From Lunularia cruciata (Eukaryota; Streptophyta; Marchantiopsida; Lunulariales; Lunulariaceae), in assembly GCA_948567375.1 (NCBI GenBank), contig OX419757.1, forward strand, positions 39,370,001-39,434,000: DNA of 64,000 nt, written 5' to 3'. This document shows, piece by piece, positions 47,121 to 58,524 of this stretch. A program made the translations under genes and the position numbers. Each line of letters starts with the position of its first letter. Within the stretch, counting starts at the first letter, position 1. A model generated the notes under the pieces. It saw only the letters and a list, made by a program, of their open reading frames with translations. It had not been told where the DNA came from and did no database searches.

Positions 47121-48999
47121 CTAACTCTCAATAAGGGCCTTTCCTCCTCTCCCTTGCTTCCCGGCGTGTGCAATGGCATCTTGAAAGTTGTCGAGTGTAA
47201 ACCTCTTGCTGGCAGGCTGAAGTGTGATAATTTTCTCGTCCAGCATTCTGAACACCTCAGCTGCAACTTCTTGAACGCTCTCTGGGGTGGGAAGAATCAT
47301 AAACAGCATCCAAAAGGAAAGCTGCACACCCCGAGTGAGAGCTTTGTGGGAGATGATGGTATCGGTGCTCGAGAGCACACCGTACACATGCACCGTTCCT
47401 CCATCTCTTACACTGTCGGCCACCATCTGGAAGATGCACATGTGAATGGCAGTTAATCCGGTGCTACAAGAGAGGTGTCCCGCATATCGATCGATGAATA
47501 ACATTAGTGCGATTGCTGTGGAGATGGCGTTGGAATATAGAGCAATGAAATGTCACGAGCTAGGAAACCAGATACCTTCGTTCCTTCCCCTGAAAGAGCG
47601 TCAATTCCTCCATATGCAAGTTTCCCGTTGGTGATTCCCTTCACTTTCTTTGCCACATCTGAGATTAAGAGGTAAAGGAGTTGCTGTGAATGACTGAACA
47701 AAGGCGAATTAGCATGGAGTGTAGTCAACCCGCTTCTAACCCATTCATACAGCACAAATTCTGTTTCACTGACGCTGATGCGCAGGCTGTACCCAAGTGT
47801 CTGGACGACAGTGCAGAATTCAGCGTCCGATATTAAGAAAATGATTTCAATGAGAAACGGGCAGAATTTCATGTTTTACCTTCCTTTGATGAGTTGATCA
47901 CGACATCTGCTCCCAGGGCTTTCAACTCTTCAATAACATCATCACGGCGAACAATGTTGATGGTTTTGATGCCATAATACTTGGCTAGCTGAATCACAAT
48001 TCTGTAAAAGAAATGGTAGTTAAAAACGAAATCACAGTTAAGTTCCGCAAAGCAGTCATACCCGAAAGCATATCATGGCAGTCTACTGCGTCTCTGATAT
48101 GAGACCTCCGACTACAGAAATTCTGTAAACAGCAAAGTTTAGGAACTCAGCCTCTGTAGAGAGATCAACCTGCCAACTTGAGATGCAGCTGCGGACTGGA
48201 CAAGATATTCGCCTTTCGGTACCGCCTGGGTCTGAAGCAGACCGAATGCACTCCATGGGTTCACAATTGCTTGGCATGCTACCTCATCAGAGATGGATTC
48301 CGGCAAGACGAAAACGTTGCTCTCTGGTGTCTCAACGTAAGTTTGCCAGGAACCATTTCCTTCCAAGTAGAACGTCTTATAGAAACCTGGCACTACTCTC
48401 TGGCCTACTTTCAACTTTGTGACACCTTCACCTACCTGAGAACATATCGTTCGTGCATACAGTTTAAAGAAAGTCAATACAATCCATGAATGCAGGTGCC
48501 AACCAGAAGAGAAATTCTCTTTCTGTTGCCGTGATTAGATCAAGGGAATCCAGAGAAAACGAGAGAACAGCCAGATGTAGAGCTTTTAGCCACTAGCTTT
48601 AGTAAACTACTTCATAAGCTTTATAGAGTCGGTTGACATAACTGCGAAGTAAAGCCGAACAGTTCTAAGAATGGACAGAAGAAAACCCACTGCTACACTA
48701 ACGGAAGTACAGCATATGATACATGAAGCGTCAATAATACACAGAGCTGGAGCAGCCATTCCAAAGCATACCTCCTCGATGTATCCAACACCCTCTGAAC
48801 CAATGACCAGTCTGTCCTTGAAGCCAGCGAAGAAAGTATCTGCCAGAAGTTTGTATGACAGGACATCGGTGGGGTTCACGGGACGCAGGGTGATACGAAC
48901 AACAACATTGCCGGGAGATGGCTTAACCTTCTCTTCATGAATTAGTTTCAAGTCGCCGCTTTTAGCTTGGACAGACTTTGATGCCATTTTGAATGCCAC
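47121..48999 (-). CDS. MDR-family NAD(P)H oxidoreductase (enoyl-thioester/quinone reductase-like), 5 exons
   Basis: Zinc-free medium-chain dehydrogenase/reductase resembling trans-2-enoyl-CoA/ACP reductase (MECR/ETR1) and quinone oxidoreductases. Deduced exons on the minus strand: 48999-48772, 48435-48170, 48001-47880, 47658-47576, 47426-47121. All introns are GT-AG; the joined length is 1005 bases, 334 residues, typical for the family. The N-terminal GroES-like part holds VNPTDVLSYK and IGSEGVGYI. The middle has GSWQTY, LPESIS and NPWSAFG (compare the NPxTA block of MECR). The nucleotide fold is marked by AAASQVGR (in place of the usual glycine motif), LAKYYGIKTINIVRRDD and ALGAD. The C-terminal part has VRDGGTVHVYGVLSS and ends GKALIES. 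The zinc ligands of alcohol dehydrogenases are absent. No transit peptide is evident, so a cytosolic place is inferred. Met5 is an alternative start. No damage seen; substrate unknown. Confidence 0.88.
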
Positions 49000-49503
49000 A
49001 CGAATCTGAATGCTTGTTAGTTCGTGGTCAATTTCTAGTCAAATGACGCGGTGCAAGTTTCATGTCTGCCTTTTGAGAAAAGCAGAATGAAAGCGTAGAA
49101 GTGGTGATTCACAGACATGAGAAGTCCATGAGTGACGAGCCGGTCAAGTGTTCCTTTCCAACGGAACTGAAGAGCAGAGACCGTCCATATCGGAAGAACC
49201 AGACATTCTGCACGAAATCATTCGTAGCGAAGTGCGTAGAGCAATCGTTGTCATCATCCCGCAGTGGCGTCCCTGTAGTTCATACATGTAGCTCGCTAAC
49301 ATCTAACAAATGCGTATCGTTTCAGTATAGGACTATCCAGTCGCAAAACGTTTCTATGCAAGTAGGTGAACAGGCCACCGACGTGGTGGCCTGCTCAGAT
49401 CGACAAGTTTCGTTAGAGGAAAGCGCACGAGTATATTAATATCGATGCAGGGAACGATCATATATCTCGGAAAGGACATGAGGAGTGCAGTTAGTGTGTA
49501 TGA
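49000..49503. promoter_or_regulatory. 5' flank of the oxidoreductase gene
   Basis: Moderate-GC sequence upstream of the minus-strand start at 48999. It probably holds promoter and leader, by position. No TATA box or other element could be named. Confidence 0.35.
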
Positions 49504-49627
49504 GTGCATTGAGGTCCTGCGTACGAGCGATGAACCGTAAAGCAGTGTTTTGGTTTGTTTTAAGGGTGCATTGACGTCATGCGTACGAGCAATGAACCGT
49601 AAAGCAGTACTTTGGTTTGTTTTAAGG
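49504..49627. repeat. 62-bp tandem duplication
   Basis: 49504-49565 and 49566-49627 match at most positions (core GTACGAGC, ATGAACCGTAAAGCAGT, TTTGGTTTGTTTTAAGG). The following 280 bases keep the flavour with recurring CGACTCTATT and GGGACTT words. Confidence 0.9.
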
Positions 49628-49910
49628 GTAGGGTTTTTCATATCGACTCTATTGGGGCAGATCTATTCAAGTTTCGCATCTCGACTCTATTCAGGGCTTA
49701 ACCCCATTGTACCTATTTTGTCTCGCCCTTGTACGTGTTGATGAATCTTGTGTTTTATACGTGTTCGCCCTTTTCTTCTCGTTTGTTTTAATATGACTCT
49801 ATTGGGACTTGGACCCATTTTACTTGGTTGTTTTATTGGGACTTAGTACCAATTTACTTGTTTGTTTTAATGAGACTCCAATGGGGCTAGCCCCGATTTT
49901 AGCAATAGTT
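49628..49910. repeat. degenerate repeat of GACTCTATTGGG-type units
   Basis: CGACTCTATTGGGGC (about 49645), CGACTCTATTCAGGGC (about 49680), TGACTCTATTGGGACTT (about 49794), TATTGGGACTTAG (about 49832) and GAGACTCCAATGGGGC (about 49872) recur at 35-115-base spacing, with GTTTGTTTTAAT links. No coding capacity. Confidence 0.55.
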
Positions 49911-50475
49911 TTCAATTACCAATAATTATCGATTTCAAAATTTTATAACAACCATTTAGTTGTCTTCAGGTTATTTGACTCATTCTCTCAAAATTTGGAC
50001 TACTTGCTAAACTTTTAAAATTCCATGCTAGACTTTCAACGGTAACCTATTCTAAAGTGTGTAGTGATGATTAGAGAACTTAAAAGTTTAAGAGCTCAAA
50101 ATTAAGGTTGCTTCTCCATCCATTCCAGTCACCAAATATCTGGCTTTGATACTCCATGACAATATTGATCTTCTTGAACATGTTAGAACATCCGACCACT
50201 CACATTATGGCTTTGATATTGCTGGGCCGAATCTTTATAATTTTGCATCTAGCTAAAAAATAAAAATATTTTAAGTTATATATTACATATTTTATTTACG
50301 GTATTAGTAATATAGAAGCACCTAGTAAGATTTATGCGGATATTTGTAGAATGTCAACTATGTCATCGAGCAGCGGACGACTTTATTGATAGTTTTACTA
50401 ATAATTTGTACCTTTTCTTGTTATACTAATTACTATTCTTCTTTATGTTATACATAAGAAAAAAATAAATAAAAT

Positions 50476-50522
<47 letters not shown>

Positions 50523-52153
50523 GGGGACTAGATAAATAACTAGTAAAGAAAATATCCTTTCAAGATATACAATGCATGAAGATAGAAGATTAAAACCAAG
50601 TTATAAAATGATATGGATTATCTTTAACATTTTAAATGATAAGAATCTAGTTTCTATGGACTTTATCTTCCCCTCATATTTAAATCGTAAATTCTTTATC
50701 CAAGTCTAGTTCAAATAATTGAAAAAAGCCAAAGATTATAATAATGGTCAATATTAACTAAACTACTTACCTCACAAACCAAAATACTAATAAAAGTAAA
50801 ATAAGATTCTAAAGAATATTCATAGTCTTACCTATCTTGTTGACAAAAATATTATTTTTTGCTCATATAATATATGTAGATGATTACTACTAAAATTAGA
50901 AGATGAGTTAATTTGAACCATGGTAAAAGAACACTAACTTGAAAAAGTGAATCAAATTTAAAATTACAATGGATTTATATTTTGATGTGTATGTCAATAC
51001 CTAAACATAATAAGTGTGATGCCGGGCATTTGTAATTGTTCTTCCATGGATTTGATCGTCCCATACGAAGAGGTGTTGTTCCTAAAGTTCTTCCTGTTTC
51101 TTGTGAAAATCATAAGCTACTATTCTTGGAACCATCTTCACGGAGATTCCTTAGCTTATAGTTTTGCCTTTAATTGCAAAAAATATATATCTGAAATACC
51201 AAAAACTCAGCTCTGATTCTTTTAAATACCTTAGGTCTTATTCCCATGTTTGATTCTTATTAATTGAAATATTTCATGTCGATGTATTATCTTCTCCACT
51301 TCCGCTACATATCTTTTATCCATATGTGCATTTAGGTTGCTACCACGCAACTTGTTCTTTGTCGCAATTTGGATATACTTTATCCCTACCAACTTCTCTT
51401 AGATTTTTTGCATTTCATATTAGTAATTTTCTTATCTTCCTCAATATTTAGCATATTTATCTCCCTCAAAATGTTGACAAACTTAAATATGTGTAAGTAG
51501 CATAAACCTATCATAAGTTTTATCTTTACGGATTTTAACTCTATTTCATCCTGGTTCCCAATACAAATTGGGAACAAGGATTACATTGCAAATCTTGAGC
51601 AAACACATCTTTCTCTTGGGCTTATACACTTCCATGGGACAAGTTTAATAAACTCCAGATATTTGTACCATGTACAATGATTGCTCTTGGCTAGAACGTG
51701 CAAGCTCTCTATTATAATACTACTTTTATCTTTGTTAATTGTTATCATGTTAGTGTTTTGGTTAAACTAAATTGAACTTCTTATAACAGATACATAAATT
51801 GGTTTTATAGTAGAGATGCTATACTTCATGTAGTGCAGAGATTCTCACAAAAAAACTACTCTTTTGATTAATTTCACCTTTCAGAAAGAAGAAGATAAGA
51901 TAGCCTAATTCAATGTTTAGGAAGTAAAAGTGTCTTAGTTGCAATACATTGCAGAATTATGCCTATTGATGCAAAGTTACATGGAGAAGAAGTCCAAAGC
52001 CAAGCACTCTAAGAGAAGAGTGAAAAATTAGGAATAACTCCAAAGATTGGTAGGAGTTGAGCAATTTTGGCTTGGAGATGATCATATAGGAAGAACTTTG
52101 GCCAGGAGAAGATTTCAACCAAATGATTTCAACATGGAAGAACTTTGGCCGGG
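49911..52153. other. AT-rich spacer with (AT)19 microsatellite
   Basis: No gene recognised; ORFs under 70 residues. An uninterrupted AT dinucleotide run lies at 50479-50516. Confidence 0.55.
50479..50516. repeat. (AT)19 microsatellite
   Basis: Nineteen consecutive AT dinucleotides, preceded by AAAATAAAAT. Probably length-polymorphic. Confidence 0.95.
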
Positions 52154-52158
52154 ATATG

Positions 52159-53005
52159 TGTAATGTTCCGAGGATAGTAGAGAAATACAAAAGAGAAAAC
52201 ACAAGTTTCACACTCAAACTCCGGTGCCCAAAGGAGCACCTTGGCTTCATTATATAGCAAAGTAGAGACACTAAACGGAAACATAACCCTTGGCTCAGAT
52301 ACATGGATTTGTAACATGTCATTGATCTCCACCCTCAAATTAGATGCATGCATGGGTGACATATTGGATATGGTCCTGTCTGGTTGGTCAAACCAATGTT
52401 GACCAAAGGGAATCTTTTGAGAATATCCTTGTAGGAATCTCCAAATCATATGGGTACCGTTAAAAAGCTCTTGATAAAACAGATAGGGAGGAGGGAAGGT
52501 CAGCCTTTTTTGCCTTTGCGGCACCCAGGGAGGGGGGGAGAGGAGGGGGGATTTGCACATTTTTGAGGCCTTATTCATCCATTTAGGCACTCTAAATTAA
52601 CTCTAAATTTCCTCAAAGATTTAAGGCATATTTTGGATTTTGCCCTATTAGTAGAAGTATCTTTTTGGTAATACCTCTTCTGATCTATTTAGTCCATCAT
52701 GTATAACATCCTTCCAGATGTTACCAGACCAAATTGCACCTCTAGATCATATGTCCAGCTGTTGGTTCTAGATCATATGTCTAGCTGTTTGTTCTAGATC
52801 ATATGTCTAGTTGTTGGTTCTAGATCATATATCTAGCTGTTGGTTCCACGGTTTTCAAGTCTGTTCCGGTTTTTGCCCTATTAGTAGAAGTACTCTTTTG
52901 GTGATACCTCTATCTAAACTTTTTAGTCCATCATGTATAACATCCTTCCAGATGTTACCAAGCCAATTTCATCTCTGAATCATATGTTTAGCTATTGGTA
53001 TTACA
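52159..53005 (+). repeat. solo LTR of family E
   Basis: Starts TGTAATGTTCC and ends TATTACA, so the tips TGTAAT/ATTACA are inverted repeats. It is flanked on both sides by a perfect 5-bp target duplication ATATG (52154-52158 and 53006-53010). It aligns with 56169-56758. It is longer than that copy because of an internal duplication of about 235 bp and a 26-bp x 4 array (52741-52844). Strand is assigned from the tips and is uncertain. Confidence 0.85.
52741..52844. repeat. 26-bp tandem array, 4 copies
   Basis: TCTAGATCATATGTCTAGCTG-type units start at 52741, 52767, 52793 and 52819. The array lies inside the solo LTR of family E; the other LTR copy has a single related unit. Confidence 0.9.
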
Positions 53006-53010
53006 ATATG

Positions 53011-55359
53011 GCTACACTCAAGGACCATAGACATATTTGAACGTGCCACCACTTGGTTAAAGAACTTCCACCAAAGACCATTGCATTCAAGTAAGATATT
53101 TTGCATTTAAATGTGTGATAGAGACTATTTGGGAATGTTTCATATGTGAGCAGAAGTACTACTTACCAAGGACCTGACATGTGTGGAGAAGGACTGCTCA
53201 AGCACTCCCAACTAAAGAATGATTCAAGAATTTACCTTTAAAACCAAGTGCACTTCGACAAATTTCACTTTTCAATAGAGTGAAGTCATCTTCAATCTTG
53301 AGCATATGTGGAATCGTGTAAGTTCCATAGTCTTTTGTATTCTTTGTTACTTTTGAGCCTTAAACCTTCTTTGAGAGGATGGTATTCATCCAAAAATCCA
53401 TGAGGAAGGTCCTTGAAGCCATTCTCTAAAATCCTACAATGGATAAATGAGCCATGTATTGTAGAAGAGAGGTGATCCAAAGCAAGCACTTGGGCTTATT
53501 GCTCTAAGATGGGAAGTTGAGTGACTTTGAGATCATTCATGAGATGAAGGGGAAGATAGAGAAAAATTGGGGATTTGAGGGAAATCCATACAATTATGAC
53601 AAGATTTGCTTGCTCTTGTTCACTTCTACAATATGTTTCTTGCTGTAGTTGGGCGTAAAGACGTGCAAACTTTTGAGACCACAGCAAGCCATTTACGCTG
53701 GAACCAATTGAACTAGCTACGTACCACATCACGTGACCATACCATTTCTCTAATAGTTGGTGTGCAAGAGGGGAGATATGCACCATAGTATGATTAATAT
53801 TATTTTTCACCTAGAAATCACATGATCACCTTCCTATCTATAAATGTTCTGGAGAGTGAAGGACTACAATCAAGTTGACTCTCTCTACAATTGGAGTGAG
53901 TAAAATTAGTAAGATGTTCTAGGGTCCAATGATGGTCCATTGAGAGCAATGAAAATCACATAAAATTTGAGGAAAGGCGCTTTGGAAGAACTTGGTTGAG
54001 GAGAACTAGTGAGGTACTTTGTCCTATAGATCAAGAACAAATCCAAGATCAAGAGCAAATCCATGATCAAGAAGTATCAAGAAGAAGAAGAAGATTTTCC
54101 GAGTCTAGAAGATTTGCACCAGTAGACAAGGAGGTAACTACCACAAAGGCAAAGTGGAAATGAGCTCCTCTAGCAAAGACCTCCACACCAGCCAAGCAAC
54201 TACAAAGAGATCCACAAGTTATCAATGTAGCTCCATAAGAAGAAGAAGTAGTCCTAGAAGAAGAATCCAAAGATGAAGACCTGGAGGAAGATGAGGATGA
54301 AAGAATCTACAATAGAAGTAGTAGAAGAAGAGCAATACAAGGACACTCAATTTTCTCCAAAACTGGACCTACATATAGAAGAAGTAGAAGAAGTAGGGGG
54401 GTAGGGAGAAGCTTTGCACTAAGCCAAAGAACCTTCCAGCCTTGATAAACAAGTGGGTATTCAAAAAGAGGAGCCAATGAACCCTAATAAATTACAAGAG
54501 AAGGAACTTTGGCCCAAATTTAAGAAGATACTTGGCCAAAAGACACAATAAGGACAAACCAAAGCAATAAGTTGAAATTGAAGTTGAGGTTCAAGGACCA
54601 AAGAGAACCAAAGCCCTTCCCTCAACAATGTCAACAAAAGGAGAGGGCAAAGCAAGTCAAGCAACCATAATGCAAGTCAAAGAGAGGACCCATTTTGTAA
54701 TACATTCAATGTGTGCAATGTTGCAATTGATGGAGCTCTTACTTCCTCAATACCATAAGAGTACCCCAAGATCATGGATTTCCACTACTTTAGTGCAGAG
54801 TATGCACAAGGAAATTTACACAAAGAAAGCGAGGGAATACAAGGTGAAGGAGGAATTGGCCATGACCCTAGACTAGTGCAAGGAAGAGTCCAAGATGGTA
54901 AACTCCTTAATACAAATGTTGTTTGAGGTAAGAAGTCACAATTCCTCACCTATCTTCATTATAGGAGCAAGAGAAAGAACTAGGGCAAGTGTAGCTGGAA
55001 CTAGGCAGCTGTATATGGACAAGAAAGAGATGCAACTTGGGTACAAAGACTAGTTGTGAGCAAGGGACAAAGAAATGGAGAGTATTTGTAGTGAACTAAA
55101 GAATGCCATGATTTGGATCATGGCTCTAAATCTACAATTAGCCAAGTACCGGAAGGAAGTGGAAAATAATAAATAATAAGGAAATAATCATTTCCTTCTT
55201 TGCTTCCTATAATAGACACTTGATCTAATTCTTGATTTACCTTTTGATACTTCATTCTTTGTTCATTTGTTCCAATTGTAATTCATTTATTATTTTGTAT
55301 TTAACTTCTTAGATAGGAATAACTTCCATAAGAGGATAGTGTCACCTTTTGTGGCACAT
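53011..55359 (+). pseudogene. decayed repeat-family F element (copy 3)
   Basis: Coding-like text in broken frames. From about 54060 there is a lysine-rich region, then an acidic hinge (EEEVVLEEESKDEDLEEDEDE, about 54240-54300), then coiled-coil-like segments with KVKEEL near 54845 and MDKKEMQLGYKD near 55016, matching the order in the copy at 29602-32100. No enzyme domain. Minus-strand ORFs here are shadows. The 5' part (53011-54000) is unreadable. Confidence 0.45.
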
Positions 55360-56168
55360 TGTAAAAGGCCAAGGAGAGAAAAAAAATAGGAGAATGGAAG
55401 TTCAAGTGGAATCATGAAGGGGATCTCCTTTCCAAAGGACTTTGTACTCTGTATGTTGTTGGGAGCCATGTTGAATGTGGTGACATGCAAAGATATGATC
55501 AACTTCATACTCCTCATACTTATTGATAGGGATGGAAATGGGAGGAAGTTAGACACAAGAGGAAAAGGAAGATGGAGTAAGAAAAAAGGGTTTCAACTTG
55601 GAAATATGAAAGATAGGGTGGATTTGCGTATGACAAGGTAAGGCAAGTCGATAAGCAATTGGAGAAATGACTTGGGGAACATCATATGGACCTATCCATT
55701 TAGAAACAAGTTTACAAACTTGGGTATCAAGTAAGAGAGGTCAGTTACTAGAATAAAACATGACCTTATCATTGAGTTGAAAGGTGAGATCATGACAATG
55801 GTGGTCTGTATAATTGTTTCTGACAATTTTGAACAACACGAAGATGAGATGTGGCTTGTTGTAAGGATTGGGATATTGTAGTCAAGAAGGTAGAAGTATG
55901 AGGGACATGAGATGGAGGAGGAGCAAGAAAGGAATCTAGAACAAGTGGGCTTTGGCCAAAATTAAAGAAGAAGAGAGAGAATTTGGTGCTTGCCTATTTG
56001 GAATTATTGTAGGTAAACTCAACATCTGCAAGATATTCATCCCAATTGGTATGGTGAATGTTGACAAAAGCACAAAGTATATCCTCTAAGATACAACTTT
56101 CATGTTTGGTTTGTCCATCAATTTAAGGATGATAGGACATGGACAAAGCAAGTTTGGTACCAAGTATT
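55360..56168 (-). pseudogene. integrase-chromodomain fragment of B/C-type chromovirus
   Basis: Minus-strand fragment. From 56168 downward it reads the end of the integrase core (LGTKLALS-like, then NWDEYLADVEF), the linker, and a chromodomain (55516-55407). It then joins directly to the last 35 or so bases of a B/C-type LTR ending TTTTACA at 55360. The region between chromodomain and LTR end is deleted. The other end is cut by the E-family LTR at 56169. Confidence 0.75.
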
Positions 56169-56758
56169 TATAATACTCCAAGGATAGGAGAATTCTACAA
56201 GAGAGAAAAAACAAGCTTCACACTCAATCTTTGATGTCCCAAAGGAGCATCTTCTCTTTATTATATAACAAAGAGTATCCCTTCAAAGGAAGCTCCACCC
56301 TTGGATTAGATACATGGATTGGTGACATTTCAACAAGCTCCACCTTTAGATTAGTTGCTTGGATGGGTGTCATATTGGTCCTTGTCCTATTTGGTTTGTC
56401 AAACAAGTTTGATCAAAGAGAATCTTAAGGGAATCTTCTTGTAGGTATCTCAAAATCATATGGACGAGTTACCATTGGAAAGCTCTTGATGAGACAAACT
56501 TGGGGGAAGGGAAAGTCAATCTCTCCTTTGCTAGGAGGAGGAAGGAGAATCCACATATTTTTGAAGCTTAATTCTATTTAGGCCTTCAAAATTGGCTCTC
56601 AAGTTTTCAAGCTTTTCTTGGCTCTTGCACTATTAGTAGAAGTACTCTTTTGGTGATATCTCTATCTAATCTACTTAGTCCATCATATATGACATTCTCC
56701 TAAATATTATCAAACCAATTTTCACCTCTAGATAATATATCTAGCTATTGGTATTACA
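56169..56758 (+). repeat. second LTR of family E
   Basis: Starts TATAATACTCC (TG tip mutated to TA) and ends TATTACA. Homologous to 52159-53005. Flanks GTATT and CCCTT do not match, so no target duplication is left; one side is minus-strand integrase and the other a plus-strand integrase scrap. Confidence 0.75.
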
Positions 56759-56800
56759 CCCTTCTTTTAGATGGTACAAGGTTGTCTTTGTCACGCCATT
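56759..56800 (+). pseudogene. scrap of chromovirus integrase region
   Basis: About 40 bases reading PFF then MVQG in plus orientation, as at the integrase start of element B (near 36190-36215). It ends where element A begins. Confidence 0.5.
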
Positions 56801-57641
56801 TGTAGTTCCGCATCTAGATGCTCAGACATTGGAGTTCTAGTGATAGTAGTTAGAGTTACTTTAGCAGTTTCTCGGAGACTACTTTCTGACGGTCAGATTT
56901 TGTGTTCGGGGTACTGACTTCACGGTGGGGCCCACCGTCACTTTGCACCGTTTGCACTATCGAGTGTGCCGTCAGCAAGACCGTTAGGGTTTCAGAGCTA
57001 GCTCAAGTCCAGGGGGTATAGTTTTGAAGTGAGCTCCAGAGAGCTCACTTCTTTGATGTTGAGCCTTTGAGTTCCTGGCTATGGTGGACAGAGGCCGGCG
57101 AGCGTCACCTGGATTCTCTATGCTTGAGTGGGTGTGGCTTGACTGTAATCAGTACCCAATTGTTGGCAGTTTATAGAGTGATAGATCAAGTACTGATCTG
57201 AGTTGAGTTGAGTTGAGTTGAGAGTAGTAAGCAATCTGATTACATCAGAGAAGTGAAGTCAGGGGGAAATCGGGTGCAGGAACTGTGAGTGTTGGTGGTA
57301 TCTCCAAGCTCGGTGGATCATTGGTAGCTCGATTCAAGTTCAGTGTTTCCCTAGTGTGTAGAAGCTCAATCGATTGATGCAGATTTGGCAGTTAAGTGGA
57401 CGGTGTGCGGAAGCGCTGGCCAAATTTTGAGCAAAGAAGGAGCAATTTTTGAGTAGTGTTGTGATTTTGAGCTCAAGAGGTGAAGGCAGGACCAATTTGC
57501 TGCGAGTTGGGCTCAGAAAGTCAAATTGAAGGTGGAGTTGGGAAGCTCTTCTCATGAAATTGTAATTTGGGAAAACCCGTTTTGTCAATTTGGCTCGAGT
57601 GGAAAGTTAGCGGGGTATTTGGCAGGCAGCCATCTTTAGGG

Positions 57642-57733
57642 TTTACGTCAGATTTTGGTTGGGATTTATGTCAGATTTTGGTTGAGATTTATGTCAGATT
57701 TTGGTTGGGATTTACGTCAGATTTTGGCCAGAT
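57642..57733. repeat. 23-bp tandem array, 4 copies
   Basis: Units TTTAYGTCAGATTTTGGTTGG- start at 57642, 57665, 57688 and 57711. The period is not a multiple of three, so the ORF across it is unlikely to be real. Confidence 0.9.
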
Positions 57734-57846
57734 TTGGAGGAGTTTCGCAAATTTGGAGAAGGTTTGCCAATTTTGGAGGAGGTTTGAAGTGGCAATAAGA
57801 AAGGCCTTATTTGGTTGAATTTCAGCATTTCGAGGCATAGGGCTGT

Positions 57847-57936
57847 GGGCTATGAGAGGCTACGCAGGCCTAGAAGGGCCAGCGGGCTATGAGAGGCTAC
57901 GCAGGCCTAGAAAGGCTAGCAAGCCAGCTTGCTAGC
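57847..57936. repeat. 37-bp tandem duplication followed by 10-bp inverted repeat
   Basis: GGGCTATGAGAGGCTACGCA starts at 57847 and 57884. GCTAGCAAGC (57915-57924) is inverted at 57927-57936 with a 2-base spacer. Confidence 0.85.
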
Positions 57937-58011
57937 ATGAGGCTAGCTAGTTTAGAGTAGATCTTGGTCATTGGTTGGCAAAATCTGCCTTTCCTGCTAG
58001 ATTGTGCACAA

Positions 58012-58071
58012 CAAGGTTTGACCCCTAGATCTCTTGTTCCTAGACTAGTGCCCTAGCCAACTGGTCCACCC
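58012..58071 (-). other. tRNA-like / SINE-like sequence with A- and B-box words
   Basis: On the minus strand TGGACCAGTTGG (58057-58068) fits the RNA polymerase III A box with one mismatch. GGGTCAAACC (58015-58024) fits the B box with two changes. Spacing is as in a tRNA. The acceptor stem is not evident, so a working tRNA gene is unlikely; a tRNA-derived SINE or old tRNA copy is the inference. Confidence 0.4.
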
Positions 58072-58209
58072 TCACTTGTTGTCATAGTGATTGTACCACT
58101 ATTATCTATACACATGTAGCTTTGGCTAGGAGAGGCAGTTTGATCCCATTCTTGGTGATCCTGGTAGCTTAGGACTTAGATACGAATTGCTCTTATGTCA
58201 AATGCCAAA

Positions 58210-58223
58210 TGGTGGCAGAGTCA
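58210..58223 (+). other. candidate primer-binding site of element A
   Basis: TGGTGGCAGAGTCA matches the initiator-Met-tRNA complement TGGTATCAGAGCCA at 11 of 14 positions. It is the best candidate before gag but decayed. Confidence 0.4.
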
Positions 58224-58524
58224 ATCCCGTGTTGTGTTATGAGATGGAGGGTTTTTGTTTAGATTTCTTGTGATTGGACCCCCTCCATTCTCTACTTCCT
58301 GTTTGTGCACCACGTTTGTGTGAGATGCCTTGACTTTTGAGCATTGGTGCTCTGGTGTGCTCTTGGTGGTGAGGCTGGAGTGATGACCAGTGAGACTACC
58401 TTTGTTTCTCTCCGGTGAGGCAAGAAGTGATGACTTACAGACCGTGAGAGTGCGTGTTATGATGGCAGGTTACAAGTTGCCATTTCCCCTAGTGTAGTTA
58501 TCCTGGTTAGAGTTACATTAGTGG

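Larger units (their letters stand above)
56801..58207 (+). repeat. probable 5' LTR of element A (ends tentative)
   Basis: Begins TGTAGTTCCG exactly where chromovirus scrap ends. A tentative end is TGCCA at 58203-58207, just before the best primer-binding candidate. Inside are a GAGTT run (57199-57224), a 23-bp x 4 array (57642-57733), a 37-bp x 2 duplication (57847-57920), a 10-bp inverted repeat (57915-57936) and a tRNA-like stretch (58012-58071, minus). Without the 3' LTR this is unproven. Confidence 0.45.

Noticed and set aside
49621-49640. Interstitial telomere repeat (TTTAGGG)
   Set aside because: Only a single GGGTAGGGTTT-like word occurs; no tandem run.
57567-57818. 83-residue ORF with repeated GFTSDFG-type text
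   Set aside because: It is the translation of a 23-bp non-coding tandem array whose period is not a multiple of three.
58012-58071. Functional tRNA gene
   Set aside because: No convincing acceptor stem or intact B box; left as a tRNA-like sequence.
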